Source of the DNA: an uncultured Porphyromonadaceae bacterium
GTDB lineage: Bacteria > Bacteroidota > Bacteroidia > Bacteroidales > Muribaculaceae
DNA length: 64,000 nucleotides
Direction of reading: 5' to 3'
NCBI GenBank assembly: GCA_900541835.1
Contig: UQLL01000004.1
Location: 1 to 64,000, forward strand
Position 1 is the stretch's first letter, and the number at the start of each line of letters is the position of its first letter. Shown here piece by piece: positions 51,286-60,468 of the stretch. The position numbers and the translations under genes are program-made. Below the pieces are notes generated by a model. The model was not told the DNA's origin. It made no database searches and worked only from the letters and a program-made list of their open reading frames with translations.

Positions 51286-54200
51286 ATGAGAAAACCTATC
51301 CTGAACCTGCTGATCCTCTTCAGCCTCGCCTTGGCCACCGCCGCCCCTCCGACTGGCGATGCAAGCACAGCACAGACGCACAGTTCGAGCGTCCCTACAT
51401 ACTTCAGCTCTCCATTCGCATCGACCGCACCTGACGGTCTACGGCCGTCGGCACCCTCGTCGGCGGATGCACCGGGACGTATCCCCACAGCCTCCGGCGG
51501 ACGCACAGACCGGGCGTCCATGCCGCTACAGACCGGGCGGCGCGTCATGACCTTCAAGACCCTCGCCTCCTCCCTGGCTCCCGACGGCGGACTGGGCACC
51601 ACCTCCATCGCCGCCACCGACACTGCCGGCATATACATCATCTCCAACTTCTGGGAACACGGCTTCTCGGTCCGCGCCAACATCGACGAGACCACCGGCA
51701 CCGTCTCCATCCCTTGCCAGAAGATCGCCGACATCGACGGCATCGGAGCCGTATCCGTGGCCTACTGCACCAGCACCGGCACGCCAGACCGCACCGCCGC
51801 CATCACCGGCACCGTTCAGTCCGACGGCACCATTGCCATCGACACCTGGTGGGGCGTCTATGCCGACGAGGGCCAGTACGCCAACAAGGCCTTCGGCTGG
51901 TACCACACCACGCGTCTCTACATCCCCAACGGCACCATGCGTGAATCCCGCAGAGACGGCACATCCCCTACCCCGCAGGAATACGCCGTCGTCGCCAGCC
52001 AGTCCGGCAATGTGCTTAGCGTCCTCAACTTCGCCAACCACGGACAGGCCGTAGAACTCATCCTGGGCGACACCCGCCGCTCCACCATCGAGCAGCAGCT
52101 GGCCGCCATCGACATCCAGCACGGCAACATCTACACTTCCTCCATCGCCGACGCCGCCGACGGCGCCGTGACGCTCACTCCGACCATCACCACGGCCGAG
52201 GCCACAGACAGCCGAACCATCTCCTGGACCGACTGGACACTCCGTTCCGCCTCCTCATACTTCGGATACCTCTCCACCGGCTCCATCACCACCGACTTCG
52301 ACCTCTCCTACCCCACAGCCACCACGTCGCTCGAAGGCGAAGGCACCGCCGCCTCCCCGTGGCTCGTCAAGTCCGTGGCCGACCTCAACTACCTGGCACG
52401 CCAGTGCGAGGCCGACGCCACCGCCGGGCGCCACTACGCCATCGCAGCCGACATCGACATGAGCGGCACCCGCTTCCAGCCCATCGGCAGCGAGGAGCAT
52501 CCTTTCCGCGGCATCATCGACGGCCGCGGGCATAAGCTCTCGCACCTGCTCGTGGAGCGCTCCTCCGAAGGCTTCGCCGCCCTCTTCGCATACGCCGGCG
52601 CCGAGAGCGAGCTCCGCAACATCAACCTCCAGTCGCCACGCATCACCTCAAAAGGCCAATACAACGCCGCACTGGTGGCCTGGAGCGACGGTCTCATCCA
52701 CGGATGCCAAGTCATGAGTCCCACCATCGGCACAGACTACCCCTACGCCGCCGGCCTGGCAGCTCACGCCAACCGCGTGTCCGACAGCCAGGTCTTCCTC
52801 GGTAACCTCGCAGGCACGGGCGGCAACGTAGCCGGTCTCGTGGCCGACCTCGCCGGTTCCGTAACCAACTGCGGCGTAGGCGACTGCATCATCTACGCCG
52901 GCGTCACCGCCACGACCAAGGTCGCCGCCGGCCTCGTGGGAATCGCCGCCCCCGGCACCTCCATCATAGACTCTTACTTCACCGGTGCCGTCAGCGGCCG
53001 GCCCGACACGCGCCACGCGCACACCATCGGCGGCATCGTCGGCCACGCTTCCGACGCCAAGATTCTGCGTTGCTTCTCCGTGGCTACCCTGGAGAACTAC
53101 ACCGATCTGGCATACACAGGCGGAATCGCCGGCTTCTTCTCCGGACAGATGGAGAACTGCTACTCGGCCGGTCGAATCATCTCCAGCGCCTCCCCCTACA
53201 CCGGCGGCCTCATCGGCCTGTCCGAGTACGACGCCGGGCATTCCACCACCGTGCGCAACTGCTACACCTGCGCCGAGACCCTGGCGGGGTCCAACGCCAA
53301 CGTCCCCGCACTCTGCCGCGAGCTCATAGGCCACTATTCGCCCGACAACACCAACCTCGCCAACATCTATTACGACACCAACATCTGCAACCTCGGTGAC
53401 GACTCCCAACGCGGGCTGAACACCGCCCGACTCACCTCCGCATCCGGCCCGGAAGGCTTCCCCGCCGACTTCTGGACTTTCACCGAGGGGCTCTACCCAC
53501 GCCTGACCACCACCCTTTCCACGGCCGCGTCGGCACAGTCCGCCACCGCCATCCAGTTCCAGGGCGCCGACCACCTCAAGCGCATCAGCGCCGACACCCA
53601 GGTGAAAACGCTCGGCAACACCGCCCTCCGCTTCCTGGTCAACGGCCAGCTCGCCACACAGGGACGCGGCGCCACCGTCGACGGCTCCACCCTGCGCCTC
53701 AACGGCAGCTTCGCCACCGACACGCTCATAATACGCTACAACCCCACCGACTTCTACTACCACATCGTCAAGTTCGCTCCCAAGAAGTTCGACGGCGAAG
53801 GCACGGCCGACAACCCGTACCTGATCCGCACCGCCGCCGACATGGACGTCCTGGCGCAGGCCACCACCGAAATGCGCCAGCCCTACGCCGGCACCCACTT
53901 CCGCCTGGCCAACGACATCGACATGGCCGGCGATACCATCTTCACCGGCATCGCCCTCGTCCCGTACTCCACAGCAGCGCAGTTCCAGGGCGTCTTCGAC
54001 GGCGACGGCCACGCCATCCGCAACCTACGCATGGGCAAGGTTGTGTGGACCACCGAACCCAAGAACCTGCCTGACTGGACCGGCGGCACCTACGAGGTTA
54101 CGAAGCAGAACGGCTTCGTGGGCCTCTTCGGCACCCTCGGAGCCAAGGGCGTGATCCGCAACCTCGTCATCGACTCCACCTGCTACTTCGAAGGAGGCAG

Positions 54201-57200
54201 CTACGTGGCAGCCTTCGCCATCAGCAACGGCGGCACCATCGAGAACTGCCGCAACTACGCGCAAGTGCGATCCCTGGGCAGCTACGCCGCCGGATTCGCC
54301 ACCACCAACTCCGGCAAGATTGTCAACTGCCTCAACGCAGGCGACATCTTCTCCAACACCACCCACGCCGCAGGCTTCGCATCCACCAACTTCGGCGACC
54401 TCTACCGCGTGGCAAACGTCGGCAACGTCACGGCCCGCAACCTCGCCACCGTCTACCGCGCCGCCACCCCGGCCGCCACCTATGCCGGCGGCATCGTCGG
54501 CTACAACAACGGCTACGCCGTGCAGGACGCCCTCAACGCCGGAACCATCTACTGCCCCAGCACGGTCGGCGGAATCGTGGCATATAATCCCAGCTACGGC
54601 TCCGGCGGAGCCTACAACCGCCTCAACCGAGTGGTCAACTACGGCATGGTATCCGCCGACAACGCAAAGGTAGGCGCCATAGTGGGCGAAGGCACCACCA
54701 ACGGTGCCGTCCAGAGCGTATACTGGGACAACCAGATCCTACCCATCTTCCCCAACGCCTCCGCCGCGATGCCCGGCATGACAGGACTGACCACCGCAGC
54801 CCTGACCTCCGGCCAGCTCCCCGACGGCTTCACCGAAGCCACCTGGACAGCCGTCAAAGGCCAGTACCCCGTGCTCGCCTGCTTCGCCGACGACCCGCGC
54901 GTCAAGGAAGCAGCCACCACCGTCATCACCATGGTCCAGGACGACAACGCCCGCAACATCGCCTCTCCCGCCATCCTGTCGGCAACCGCATCCTGGAGCC
55001 TGAGCGCCGACAACGGCTTCTCCATCGCCGACGGCAGGCTCGTGCCCCCGGCCACAGTCACCGGCGCCGTCTCCAACGTCCTCACAGCCGTCAACGGAGC
55101 CTACACAAAGCACATCAACATCGCCCGCATCCCGGCCATCGCCCTGCGGGGCGCCGGCACAGAGGCCGACCCCTACCAGCTCGCCTCCGTCGACGACTGG
55201 AACGTGCTCGCCACACACGTCAACACCAACCTCATCGACATGGCAGGCCTGTACGTAAAGCTAATGGCCGACATCGACTTCTCCGGCAAGGACTTCACCC
55301 CCGTGAGCGGCAACCAGTGGAACGCCACCTTCCTGGGCAACAACCACAAGCTCACCGGCATCGAACACACCTTCGCCGCCGGCAAGATGGGTACATTCGC
55401 CAAGCTCGGCCCCTCCGGCTCCATCCGCGACCTCACCATCGAAGGCTCCTTCACCCAGACAAAGGCGACCTACGGCGCCGCCTTCGTGGGCGAGTGCTAC
55501 GGCCGTATAGTCAACTGCGTCAACCGCGCACACATCACCGGCAACAAGTCATACCGCGCCGGATTCGCCGCTCTGGCCTACGAGGGCGCAGAGTTCACAG
55601 ACTGCTCCAACTACGGGCTCATCGACGCCACCACCACCACCGCCGGCAACGCCGCCGGAATCTGCGCCGAGCTCAAAGGCTCCGCCACCTTCACCCGCTG
55701 CCGCAACTACGGCAAGACCTCCGGCGGCACCTATTGCGCCGGAATCGTCAGCAAGGCACTCCCCTCAACCTTCATCGACTGCGCAAACTTAGCCGACCAG
55801 GACAACGACGTCTCCTACTGGGGAGGCATCATCGCGCAGGCCGACGGCAACGCCGCCATCCAGCGCGAATACGTACTCGAGGACTGCTACAACAGCGCCG
55901 AGCTCAAGGCTCGCGGCAACGTGGCCGGCATCGTCGCCAACGCCGGATTCTCCAACAATCCCATGCGGATTGTCCGATGCTACAACACCGGCAACATCAC
56001 AGCCCAGGGCACCGTAGGTACAGCCTCCGGACTCTTCGGCACCGTAGGCCGCTTCAGCCACATCTCCGACTGCTACAACACCGGCGACATCACCGTACTC
56101 AACGCCAAGAGCTACGCCGCCGGAATCGTCGCCAAGACCGGCAACGGCAACAGTGTCGACGAGCCCACCCTCTTCGAGAACTGCCGCAACACCGGCCGCA
56201 TCACCTCCACCGGCTCCCTGGCGGCCGGCATCGCCTGCCAGTCCGGCAGCTACGTCATACTCCGCAAGTGCCTGAACGAGGGCGAGGTAAAGGCCGACAC
56301 CTACAGCGTGGGCGGCATCCTGGCCAACAACCTCGGCGCCGAGCTCGTGGTGGAAGAGTGTCGCAACCTCGGCGACGTCACCGGCGGCACCAACCGCATC
56401 GGCGGCATCGTCGGCACCACCCAGACGTACACGGCCCATATCCGCCGCTGCGTCAACCTCGGCAACGTCCGCACCACCAACACCACCTCCGGCACCGTAG
56501 AATCCGGCACCGCCGCCACCGGGCACGCCATCGGCGGCATCGTCGGCCAGACCGGCGCCAAGATAGCCGACTGCCACAACGCCGGAACCGTCACCGGAGC
56601 CTACCAGGTGGGCGGCATAGTGGGACAGACCTACGCCCGCTCCGGCGGCAACTACGCCGTCATCTCCATCGACCGCTGCGTCAATACCGGCCAGGTCAAC
56701 GGCCCCGCCGACGCCGCCGGCCCCATCCTCGGCATCAACACCGACCTGCCCGAAAAAGAGACCTACTGGACCACCGACGCCTCAATCTCCGAAGCCTACT
56801 ACCTCGACACAGTATGCCCGGCCTCCACACTGCCCAAGGTGGGCGTAGCCGTAACCCCCGCACAGCTCGGCATGCTCGAGCCAGGCGAGAGCTGGCAGCG
56901 AGGCGACGACTTCTCCTTCCCGCTGCTCTCGGCCCACGCCGACTGCGAGGTGCTGCTGCTCCACGTCGCCGCCCTCCACTTCACCGGCACCGACACGCAG
57001 GGCAAGGTGACCCGCAGCTTCAACGCCGGATGCCCCGCAGGCATCGTCTGGACGTCCGACAACGCAGCCATCCGCCCCGACGGCACCCGCATGCACGTCA
57101 CCAACGACGCCTTCACCGGCACCGTCCGCCTCACCGCCACCTGCGGCACTCACAAGCGCGACTACCTCATCGCCATCGACAAGACGGTGGGTGTGGACGG

Positions 57201-57354
57201 CATCGACGCCGAAACGCCCGTACAGGTGCACTACTTCACCCCCGCCGGCCTCGAAGTACCCGCCGCCACTCTACTCACCGGCCAGCCCTACATCCGCCTG
57301 AGCCGCTACCCCGACGGCACCACCCGCACCACCCGCGTCATCGCCGGTAAGTAA
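51286..57354 (+). CDS. giant GLUG-repeat surface protein
   Basis: 2022 residues. The signal peptide (MRKPILNLLILFSLALATAA) is followed by a low-complexity Pro/Ser/Arg segment (about 25-95). Three large units each open alike: GEGTAASPWLVKSVADLNYL at about 355, GEGTADNPYLIRTAADMDVL at about 840, GAGTEADPYQLASVDDWNVL at about 1290. Each continues with DIDMSG-type strands and many GLUG-like rungs (GGIVGQTGAKIADCHNAGTV, IENCRNYAQVRSLGSYAAGF). This predicts a long beta-helix on the cell surface. A C-terminal domain ends VQVHYFTPAGLEVP...IRLSRYPDGTTRTTRVIAGK, like Bacteroidales sorting tails. Adhesion is the usual guess for GLUG proteins. Confidence 0.85.
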   Translation: MRKPILNLLILFSLALATAAPPTGDASTAQTHSSSVPTYFSSPFASTAPDGLRPSAPSSADAPGRIPTASGGRTDRASMPLQTGRRVMTFKTLASSLAPDGGLGTTSIAATDTAGIYIISNFWEHGFSVRANIDETTGTVSIPCQKIADIDGIGAVSVAYCTSTGTPDRTAAITGTVQSDGTIAIDTWWGVYADEGQYANKAFGWYHTTRLYIPNGTMRESRRDGTSPTPQEYAVVASQSGNVLSVLNFANHGQAVELILGDTRRSTIEQQLAAIDIQHGNIYTSSIADAADGAVTLTPTITTAEATDSRTISWTDWTLRSASSYFGYLSTGSITTDFDLSYPTATTSLEGEGTAASPWLVKSVADLNYLARQCEADATAGRHYAIAADIDMSGTRFQPIGSEEHPFRGIIDGRGHKLSHLLVERSSEGFAALFAYAGAESELRNINLQSPRITSKGQYNAALVAWSDGLIHGCQVMSPTIGTDYPYAAGLAAHANRVSDSQVFLGNLAGTGGNVAGLVADLAGSVTNCGVGDCIIYAGVTATTKVAAGLVGIAAPGTSIIDSYFTGAVSGRPDTRHAHTIGGIVGHASDAKILRCFSVATLENYTDLAYTGGIAGFFSGQMENCYSAGRIISSASPYTGGLIGLSEYDAGHSTTVRNCYTCAETLAGSNANVPALCRELIGHYSPDNTNLANIYYDTNICNLGDDSQRGLNTARLTSASGPEGFPADFWTFTEGLYPRLTTTLSTAASAQSATAIQFQGADHLKRISADTQVKTLGNTALRFLVNGQLATQGRGATVDGSTLRLNGSFATDTLIIRYNPTDFYYHIVKFAPKKFDGEGTADNPYLIRTAADMDVLAQATTEMRQPYAGTHFRLANDIDMAGDTIFTGIALVPYSTAAQFQGVFDGDGHAIRNLRMGKVVWTTEPKNLPDWTGGTYEVTKQNGFVGLFGTLGAKGVIRNLVIDSTCYFEGGSYVAAFAISNGGTIENCRNYAQVRSLGSYAAGFATTNSGKIVNCLNAGDIFSNTTHAAGFASTNFGDLYRVANVGNVTARNLATVYRAATPAATYAGGIVGYNNGYAVQDALNAGTIYCPSTVGGIVAYNPSYGSGGAYNRLNRVVNYGMVSADNAKVGAIVGEGTTNGAVQSVYWDNQILPIFPNASAAMPGMTGLTTAALTSGQLPDGFTEATWTAVKGQYPVLACFADDPRVKEAATTVITMVQDDNARNIASPAILSATASWSLSADNGFSIADGRLVPPATVTGAVSNVLTAVNGAYTKHINIARIPAIALRGAGTEADPYQLASVDDWNVLATHVNTNLIDMAGLYVKLMADIDFSGKDFTPVSGNQWNATFLGNNHKLTGIEHTFAAGKMGTFAKLGPSGSIRDLTIEGSFTQTKATYGAAFVGECYGRIVNCVNRAHITGNKSYRAGFAALAYEGAEFTDCSNYGLIDATTTTAGNAAGICAELKGSATFTRCRNYGKTSGGTYCAGIVSKALPSTFIDCANLADQDNDVSYWGGIIAQADGNAAIQREYVLEDCYNSAELKARGNVAGIVANAGFSNNPMRIVRCYNTGNITAQGTVGTASGLFGTVGRFSHISDCYNTGDITVLNAKSYAAGIVAKTGNGNSVDEPTLFENCRNTGRITSTGSLAAGIACQSGSYVILRKCLNEGEVKADTYSVGGILANNLGAELVVEECRNLGDVTGGTNRIGGIVGTTQTYTAHIRRCVNLGNVRTTNTTSGTVESGTAATGHAIGGIVGQTGAKIADCHNAGTVTGAYQVGGIVGQTYARSGGNYAVISIDRCVNTGQVNGPADAAGPILGINTDLPEKETYWTTDASISEAYYLDTVCPASTLPKVGVAVTPAQLGMLEPGESWQRGDDFSFPLLSAHADCEVLLLHVAALHFTGTDTQGKVTRSFNAGCPAGIVWTSDNAAIRPDGTRMHVTNDAFTGTVRLTATCGTHKRDYLIAIDKTVGVDGIDAETPVQVHYFTPAGLEVPAATLLTGQPYIRLSRYPDGTTRTTRVIAGK

Positions 57355-57373
57355 ACACAAACCTTCAACCCCC

Positions 57374-57403
57374 GGAGGCCGCATCGGAAACGGTGCGGCC
57401 TCC
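57374..57403 (+). terminator. terminator of the GLUG gene
   Basis: GGAGGCCGCA (57374-57383) pairs with TGCGGCCTCC (57394-57403), 20 bp after the stop. Confidence 0.7.
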
Positions 57404-57445
57404 GCCGCATTTTGCCGCACGTATAATTTCCTCCATCTTTGCATC

Positions 57446-57532
57446 TATGGCGAGGAAAGCGACGAAGTCTTCCGCGAAATCCTCGAACAGGCCGAGAACT
57501 TCAAGCGCCACTTCTCATCGCCGTATAAAACG
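57446..57532 (+). pseudogene. possible gene fragment
   Basis: Without any start codon, the plus strand reads YGEESDEVFREILEQ then AENFKRHFSS in codons that mostly end in G or C, as real genes here do, before turning into nonsense near 57,540. It may be the remnant of a deleted gene. I cannot name the family. Confidence 0.25.
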
Positions 57533-57587
57533 CGTTCGGCGACAACCCGCAGGTCGCCACCGAACCGTAAAAACAGTCTTTCTCGCC

Positions 57588-58685
57588 TTATTTGACGATG
57601 CCCTTTTCCAGGTACTCGGCCAGGTTGGTACGGATGTTCTCGCCGGCGCGCTCTATGGCCACCTTGGCCATGTCCGAGTCGACCATGCGCTTCACCAGCT
57701 CCTCGAAGGGCGTCTTGGAAGGGTTCCAGCCCAGCACGCGGCGGGCCTTGTCGGGATTACCAAGCAGGTTCACCACGTCGGTGGGGCGATAAAAGTCGGG
57801 GCTTACTTCCACTATGACCTTGCCGGTCTTGGTATCGATGCCCTTTTCGTCTACGCCCTCGCCCTCCCAGCGCAGCTCAATGCCGACGTGCCGGAAGGCC
57901 AGCGTGGCGAACTCCCGCACCGAGTGCTGCTCGCCGGTGGCAATAACGAAGTCCTCCGGCTTATCGTTCTGCAGAATCAGCCACATGCACTCCACGTAGT
58001 CGGGAGCGTATCCCCAGTCGCGCAACGACGACAGGTTGCCCAGCAGCAGCTTCTCCTGCTTGCCCTGCGCAATGCGTGCCGCCGCCAAAGTGATCTTGCG
58101 CGTCACGAACGTCTCGCCGCGCCGCTCGCTCTCGTGGTTGAACAGTATGCCCGAGCAGCAGAACATATTGTACGCTTCGCGGTACTCCTTGACAATCCAA
58201 AAGCCGTAAAGCTTGGCCACGGCATACGGGCTGTAGGGGTGGAAAGGGGTGCTCTCGTCCTGCGGCACGGCCTCTACCTTGCCGTAGAGTTCCGAGGTGG
58301 AGGCCTGGTAGATGCGGCAGGTGTCGCCCAGCCCGCACAGGCGCACCGCCTCCAGCACACGCAGCACGCCCGTGGCGTCGACGTCGGCCGTGAACTCCGG
58401 CGAGTCGAACGACACCTGCACGTGGCTCTGCGCCGCCAGGTTGTAAATCTCGTCCGGCCGCACCTTGCCGATGACCTGCAACAGGCTCATGGAGTCCTCC
58501 AGGTGGGCGTAGTGCAGGTGGAAGCCGGGCGTCCCCTCCAGGTGGGCGATGCGTTCCCGGAAGTCGGTCGACGACCGGCGAATGGTGCCGTGCACCTCGT
58601 AGCCCTTGGCGAGAAGGAACTCCGCTAGGTAAGAACCGTCCTGGCCCGTGATGCCGGTGATCAACGCTTTTTTCTTCTGTGTCAT
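57588..58685 (-). CDS. gmd: GDP-mannose 4,6-dehydratase
   Basis: 365 residues from ATG 58683-58685 (MTQKKKALITGITGQDGSYLAEFLL, the NADP-binding loop). The catalytic YxxxK is in SPYAVAKLYG, and the family segments GTIRRSS, NLAAQSHVQVSF, GNLSSLRDWGYAPDYVE and PDFYRPTDVVNLLG are all present. It makes GDP-4-keto-6-deoxymannose, precursor of GDP-fucose or GDP-rhamnose. No fcl/rmd reductase follows within the window. It is the last gene of the leftward sugar operon, and its ATG overlaps the acyltransferase TGA by 4 bp. Confidence 0.95.
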   Translation of the reverse strand: MTQKKKALITGITGQDGSYLAEFLLAKGYEVHGTIRRSSTDFRERIAHLEGTPGFHLHYAHLEDSMSLLQVIGKVRPDEIYNLAAQSHVQVSFDSPEFTADVDATGVLRVLEAVRLCGLGDTCRIYQASTSELYGKVEAVPQDESTPFHPYSPYAVAKLYGFWIVKEYREAYNMFCCSGILFNHESERRGETFVTRKITLAAARIAQGKQEKLLLGNLSSLRDWGYAPDYVECMWLILQNDKPEDFVIATGEQHSVREFATLAFRHVGIELRWEGEGVDEKGIDTKTGKVIVEVSPDFYRPTDVVNLLGNPDKARRVLGWNPSKTPFEELVKRMVDSDMAKVAIERAGENIRTNLAEYLEKGIVK

Positions 58686-59668
58686 ATCTTTTGTATGTGG
58701 ATAAATTTCAGGTTTTTGAAAAAATTCTTGAACAGGTATGTAGCGGCGGCCATCAGCAGCGTGACCGGGATGGCCACCGCCAGGGCCGCGAACCATTGAC
58801 GCGGAGTAGTATCGACCCAGCTGCGGGGCGCTCGCAGCCCCAGCGGCAGCAGCCACGACAGCACGGGGTACGACAGCAGGAACACCCCCAGGCTCTGTCT
58901 CCCCACCCACGCGAGCAGGGACGCACCCCGGTGCGTCCGAATCGAGAGTTGTCGGAACGCCCACCAGGTGAGCGTAACCGCGCCGAGACCGCCGGCGAGT
59001 CCGCCAGGCGAGCCGGCGCCTTTGCCGCAGTAGATGCCGTAGGCAAGCAGCAACGCCCCTATCGCCGCCATCGGCCACGTCGTCAGCGCCCGCCGAGCCT
59101 TGAGGTCGCGTCCCATCATCGCCCCCATCGCGTAGAAGAGCCAGTAGCTCTCCATGTCAGCCCACGGGATGCCGAACCGGTTCGCGCCAAAGTCCTCCAT
59201 GCACCACCAAAACACATTCCACAGCAACACCGCCCCCACGATGTACACCTGTAGGGCCGCACGTGCCGTGCGGCCTAACGCCAGCCTATCAAGGCCGTAC
59301 TGGCACAGTTCGCAGAGCAGCAGCGCCGCGAAGAACCAGTAGTAGTACATATCCGAGAACATCCCCCAGGCGTCCTCGCCGAACAGCAGCGCGTAGCCCA
59401 GCGAGCCCACAAGCAGCAGCACCAGCATCTTCAGCCAGCGCCGCCACGGCACCCCGGGACGGTTCTTGTACGACCACAAATACCCCGACACGGCAAAAAA
59501 AACCGGCATCGGGTACACCACCGCGAAGCTCCACATATACACCTTGTCGGCGCCCAGGGCCAGCCACGTCGAGTGCACCCAGACCATCACAAAGATGGCC
59601 CAGCCGCGCATGGCGTCCAGGTATTCTATCCGACCATGGGTATGGGTATGTGATGCAGTGTCAGTCAT
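58682..59668 (-). CDS. acyltransferase-3 family O-acetyltransferase
   Basis: 328 residues with about ten hydrophobic helices. It opens with the family's RIEYLDAMRGWAIFVMVWVHS, including the catalytic-type His. It would O-acetylate a surface sugar during polysaccharide synthesis. It overlaps the glycosyltransferase stop by 8 bp and gmd by 4 bp. Two copies of the dispersed palindrome lie within the frame: 58919-58938 (encoding part of IRTHRGASL) and 59252-59277 (encoding part of LGRTARAAL), both in loops between helices. Confidence 0.82.
   Translation of the reverse strand: MTDTASHTHTHGRIEYLDAMRGWAIFVMVWVHSTWLALGADKVYMWSFAVVYPMPVFFAVSGYLWSYKNRPGVPWRRWLKMLVLLLVGSLGYALLFGEDAWGMFSDMYYYWFFAALLLCELCQYGLDRLALGRTARAALQVYIVGAVLLWNVFWWCMEDFGANRFGIPWADMESYWLFYAMGAMMGRDLKARRALTTWPMAAIGALLLAYGIYCGKGAGSPGGLAGGLGAVTLTWWAFRQLSIRTHRGASLLAWVGRQSLGVFLLSYPVLSWLLPLGLRAPRSWVDTTPRQWFAALAVAIPVTLLMAAATYLFKNFFKNLKFIHIQKI
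58919..58938. repeat. GGACGCACC palindrome inside the acyltransferase gene
   Basis: GGACGCACC-CC-GGTGCGTCC, a perfect 9-bp stem, followed at once by GAATCGAGAGTTGTC, i.e. the ACTCTCGA heptamer type on the coding strand. Confidence 0.7.
59252..59277. repeat. second palindrome inside the acyltransferase gene
   Basis: TAGGGCCGCAC ... GTGCGGCCTA, an 8-bp perfect stem with near-matching flanks. It is a GCC variant of the TGTAGGGACGCAC family. Confidence 0.55.
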
Positions 59669-60464
59669 TCAGTTCGTTACGGTTCCAACGCAGATGCGCC
59701 CCGGCCAGTTCGCCCAGTTTCCAGAAATAACGCAGAGAGTCGGTAAAAAAATTGCCCGGCACATGATTTTTCTTGTACGCCCGCCGATGGTCGCGCATAA
59801 TCTGTCGATGGCTTGCCAGGCCCGACGTCGACGCCCCGCCCAGACGCATCGTCACGCAGTCGAACGGCACATAGCAGGTGCGTATGCGCCCTACGTAGAT
59901 CATGCGGAGAAGCTGCTCGAAATCGGCCGTCACCTTGAAGTCGATGTCGAACCCCCCGAAGCGCTCGTAACACTCCCGGCGACAGTAGAAAGTCGGGTGC
60001 GCCGGCTGCATACCCATCAGCATCCGGCGCCGCGAGAACGCTCCCGAGTGATAGATGCGCAATGGCACCGTCAGGTCGCTGTCCGAGACATAGTGCAGGT
60101 CGGCGTATACCGCGTCAACATCCTTTGTCAGCGCGTCCATCAGCCGCCCCAGAGAGTTCGGCGACGAGAAGAAGTCGTCGCTGTTGAGGATGCCGATGAC
60201 ATCACCCGTGGCTCGGGCTATGCCCTTGTTCATGGCGTCGTATATGCCCCTGTCAGGCCCGCTGCCCACCACCAGCCGCTTGCCCGGTGCGTAGAGCCGT
60301 TCCAGCTCCTTTACCACCTCCACCGTACCGTCCGTGGACCCTCCGTCCACAATGATATGCTCCACCGGTTCGTACGTCTGTGCGACCACGCTCCTTACGG
60401 TATCCCCGATCGTCGCCGCGCTATTATACGCCGCCGTCACAATGCTCACCTTCAGCTTCTCCAT
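59661..60464 (-). CDS. family 2 glycosyltransferase
   Basis: 267 residues. The GT-A fold opens with KVSIVTAAYNSAATIGDTVRSVVAQTY. The nucleotide-sugar site is in IIVDGGSTDGT and the metal-binding acidic motif in ILNSDDFF, followed by DRGIYDAMNKGI, typical of WcaA-like enzymes of polysaccharide synthesis. It is soluble or peripheral. It ends 8 bp inside the acyltransferase start and begins 4 bp after the upstream transferase. Confidence 0.9.
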   Translation of the reverse strand: MEKLKVSIVTAAYNSAATIGDTVRSVVAQTYEPVEHIIVDGGSTDGTVEVVKELERLYAPGKRLVVGSGPDRGIYDAMNKGIARATGDVIGILNSDDFFSSPNSLGRLMDALTKDVDAVYADLHYVSDSDLTVPLRIYHSGAFSRRRMLMGMQPAHPTFYCRRECYERFGGFDIDFKVTADFEQLLRMIYVGRIRTCYVPFDCVTMRLGGASTSGLASHRQIMRDHRRAYKKNHVPGNFFTDSLRYFWKLGELAGAHLRWNRNELND

Positions 60465-60468
60465 ACCG

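Noticed and set aside
57447..57590. A short very basic protein (MARKATKSSAKSSNRP...) starting at ATG 57447
   Set aside because: The frame continues antisense through gmd and its basic character is produced by another frame's coding-like sequence; no family resemblance.
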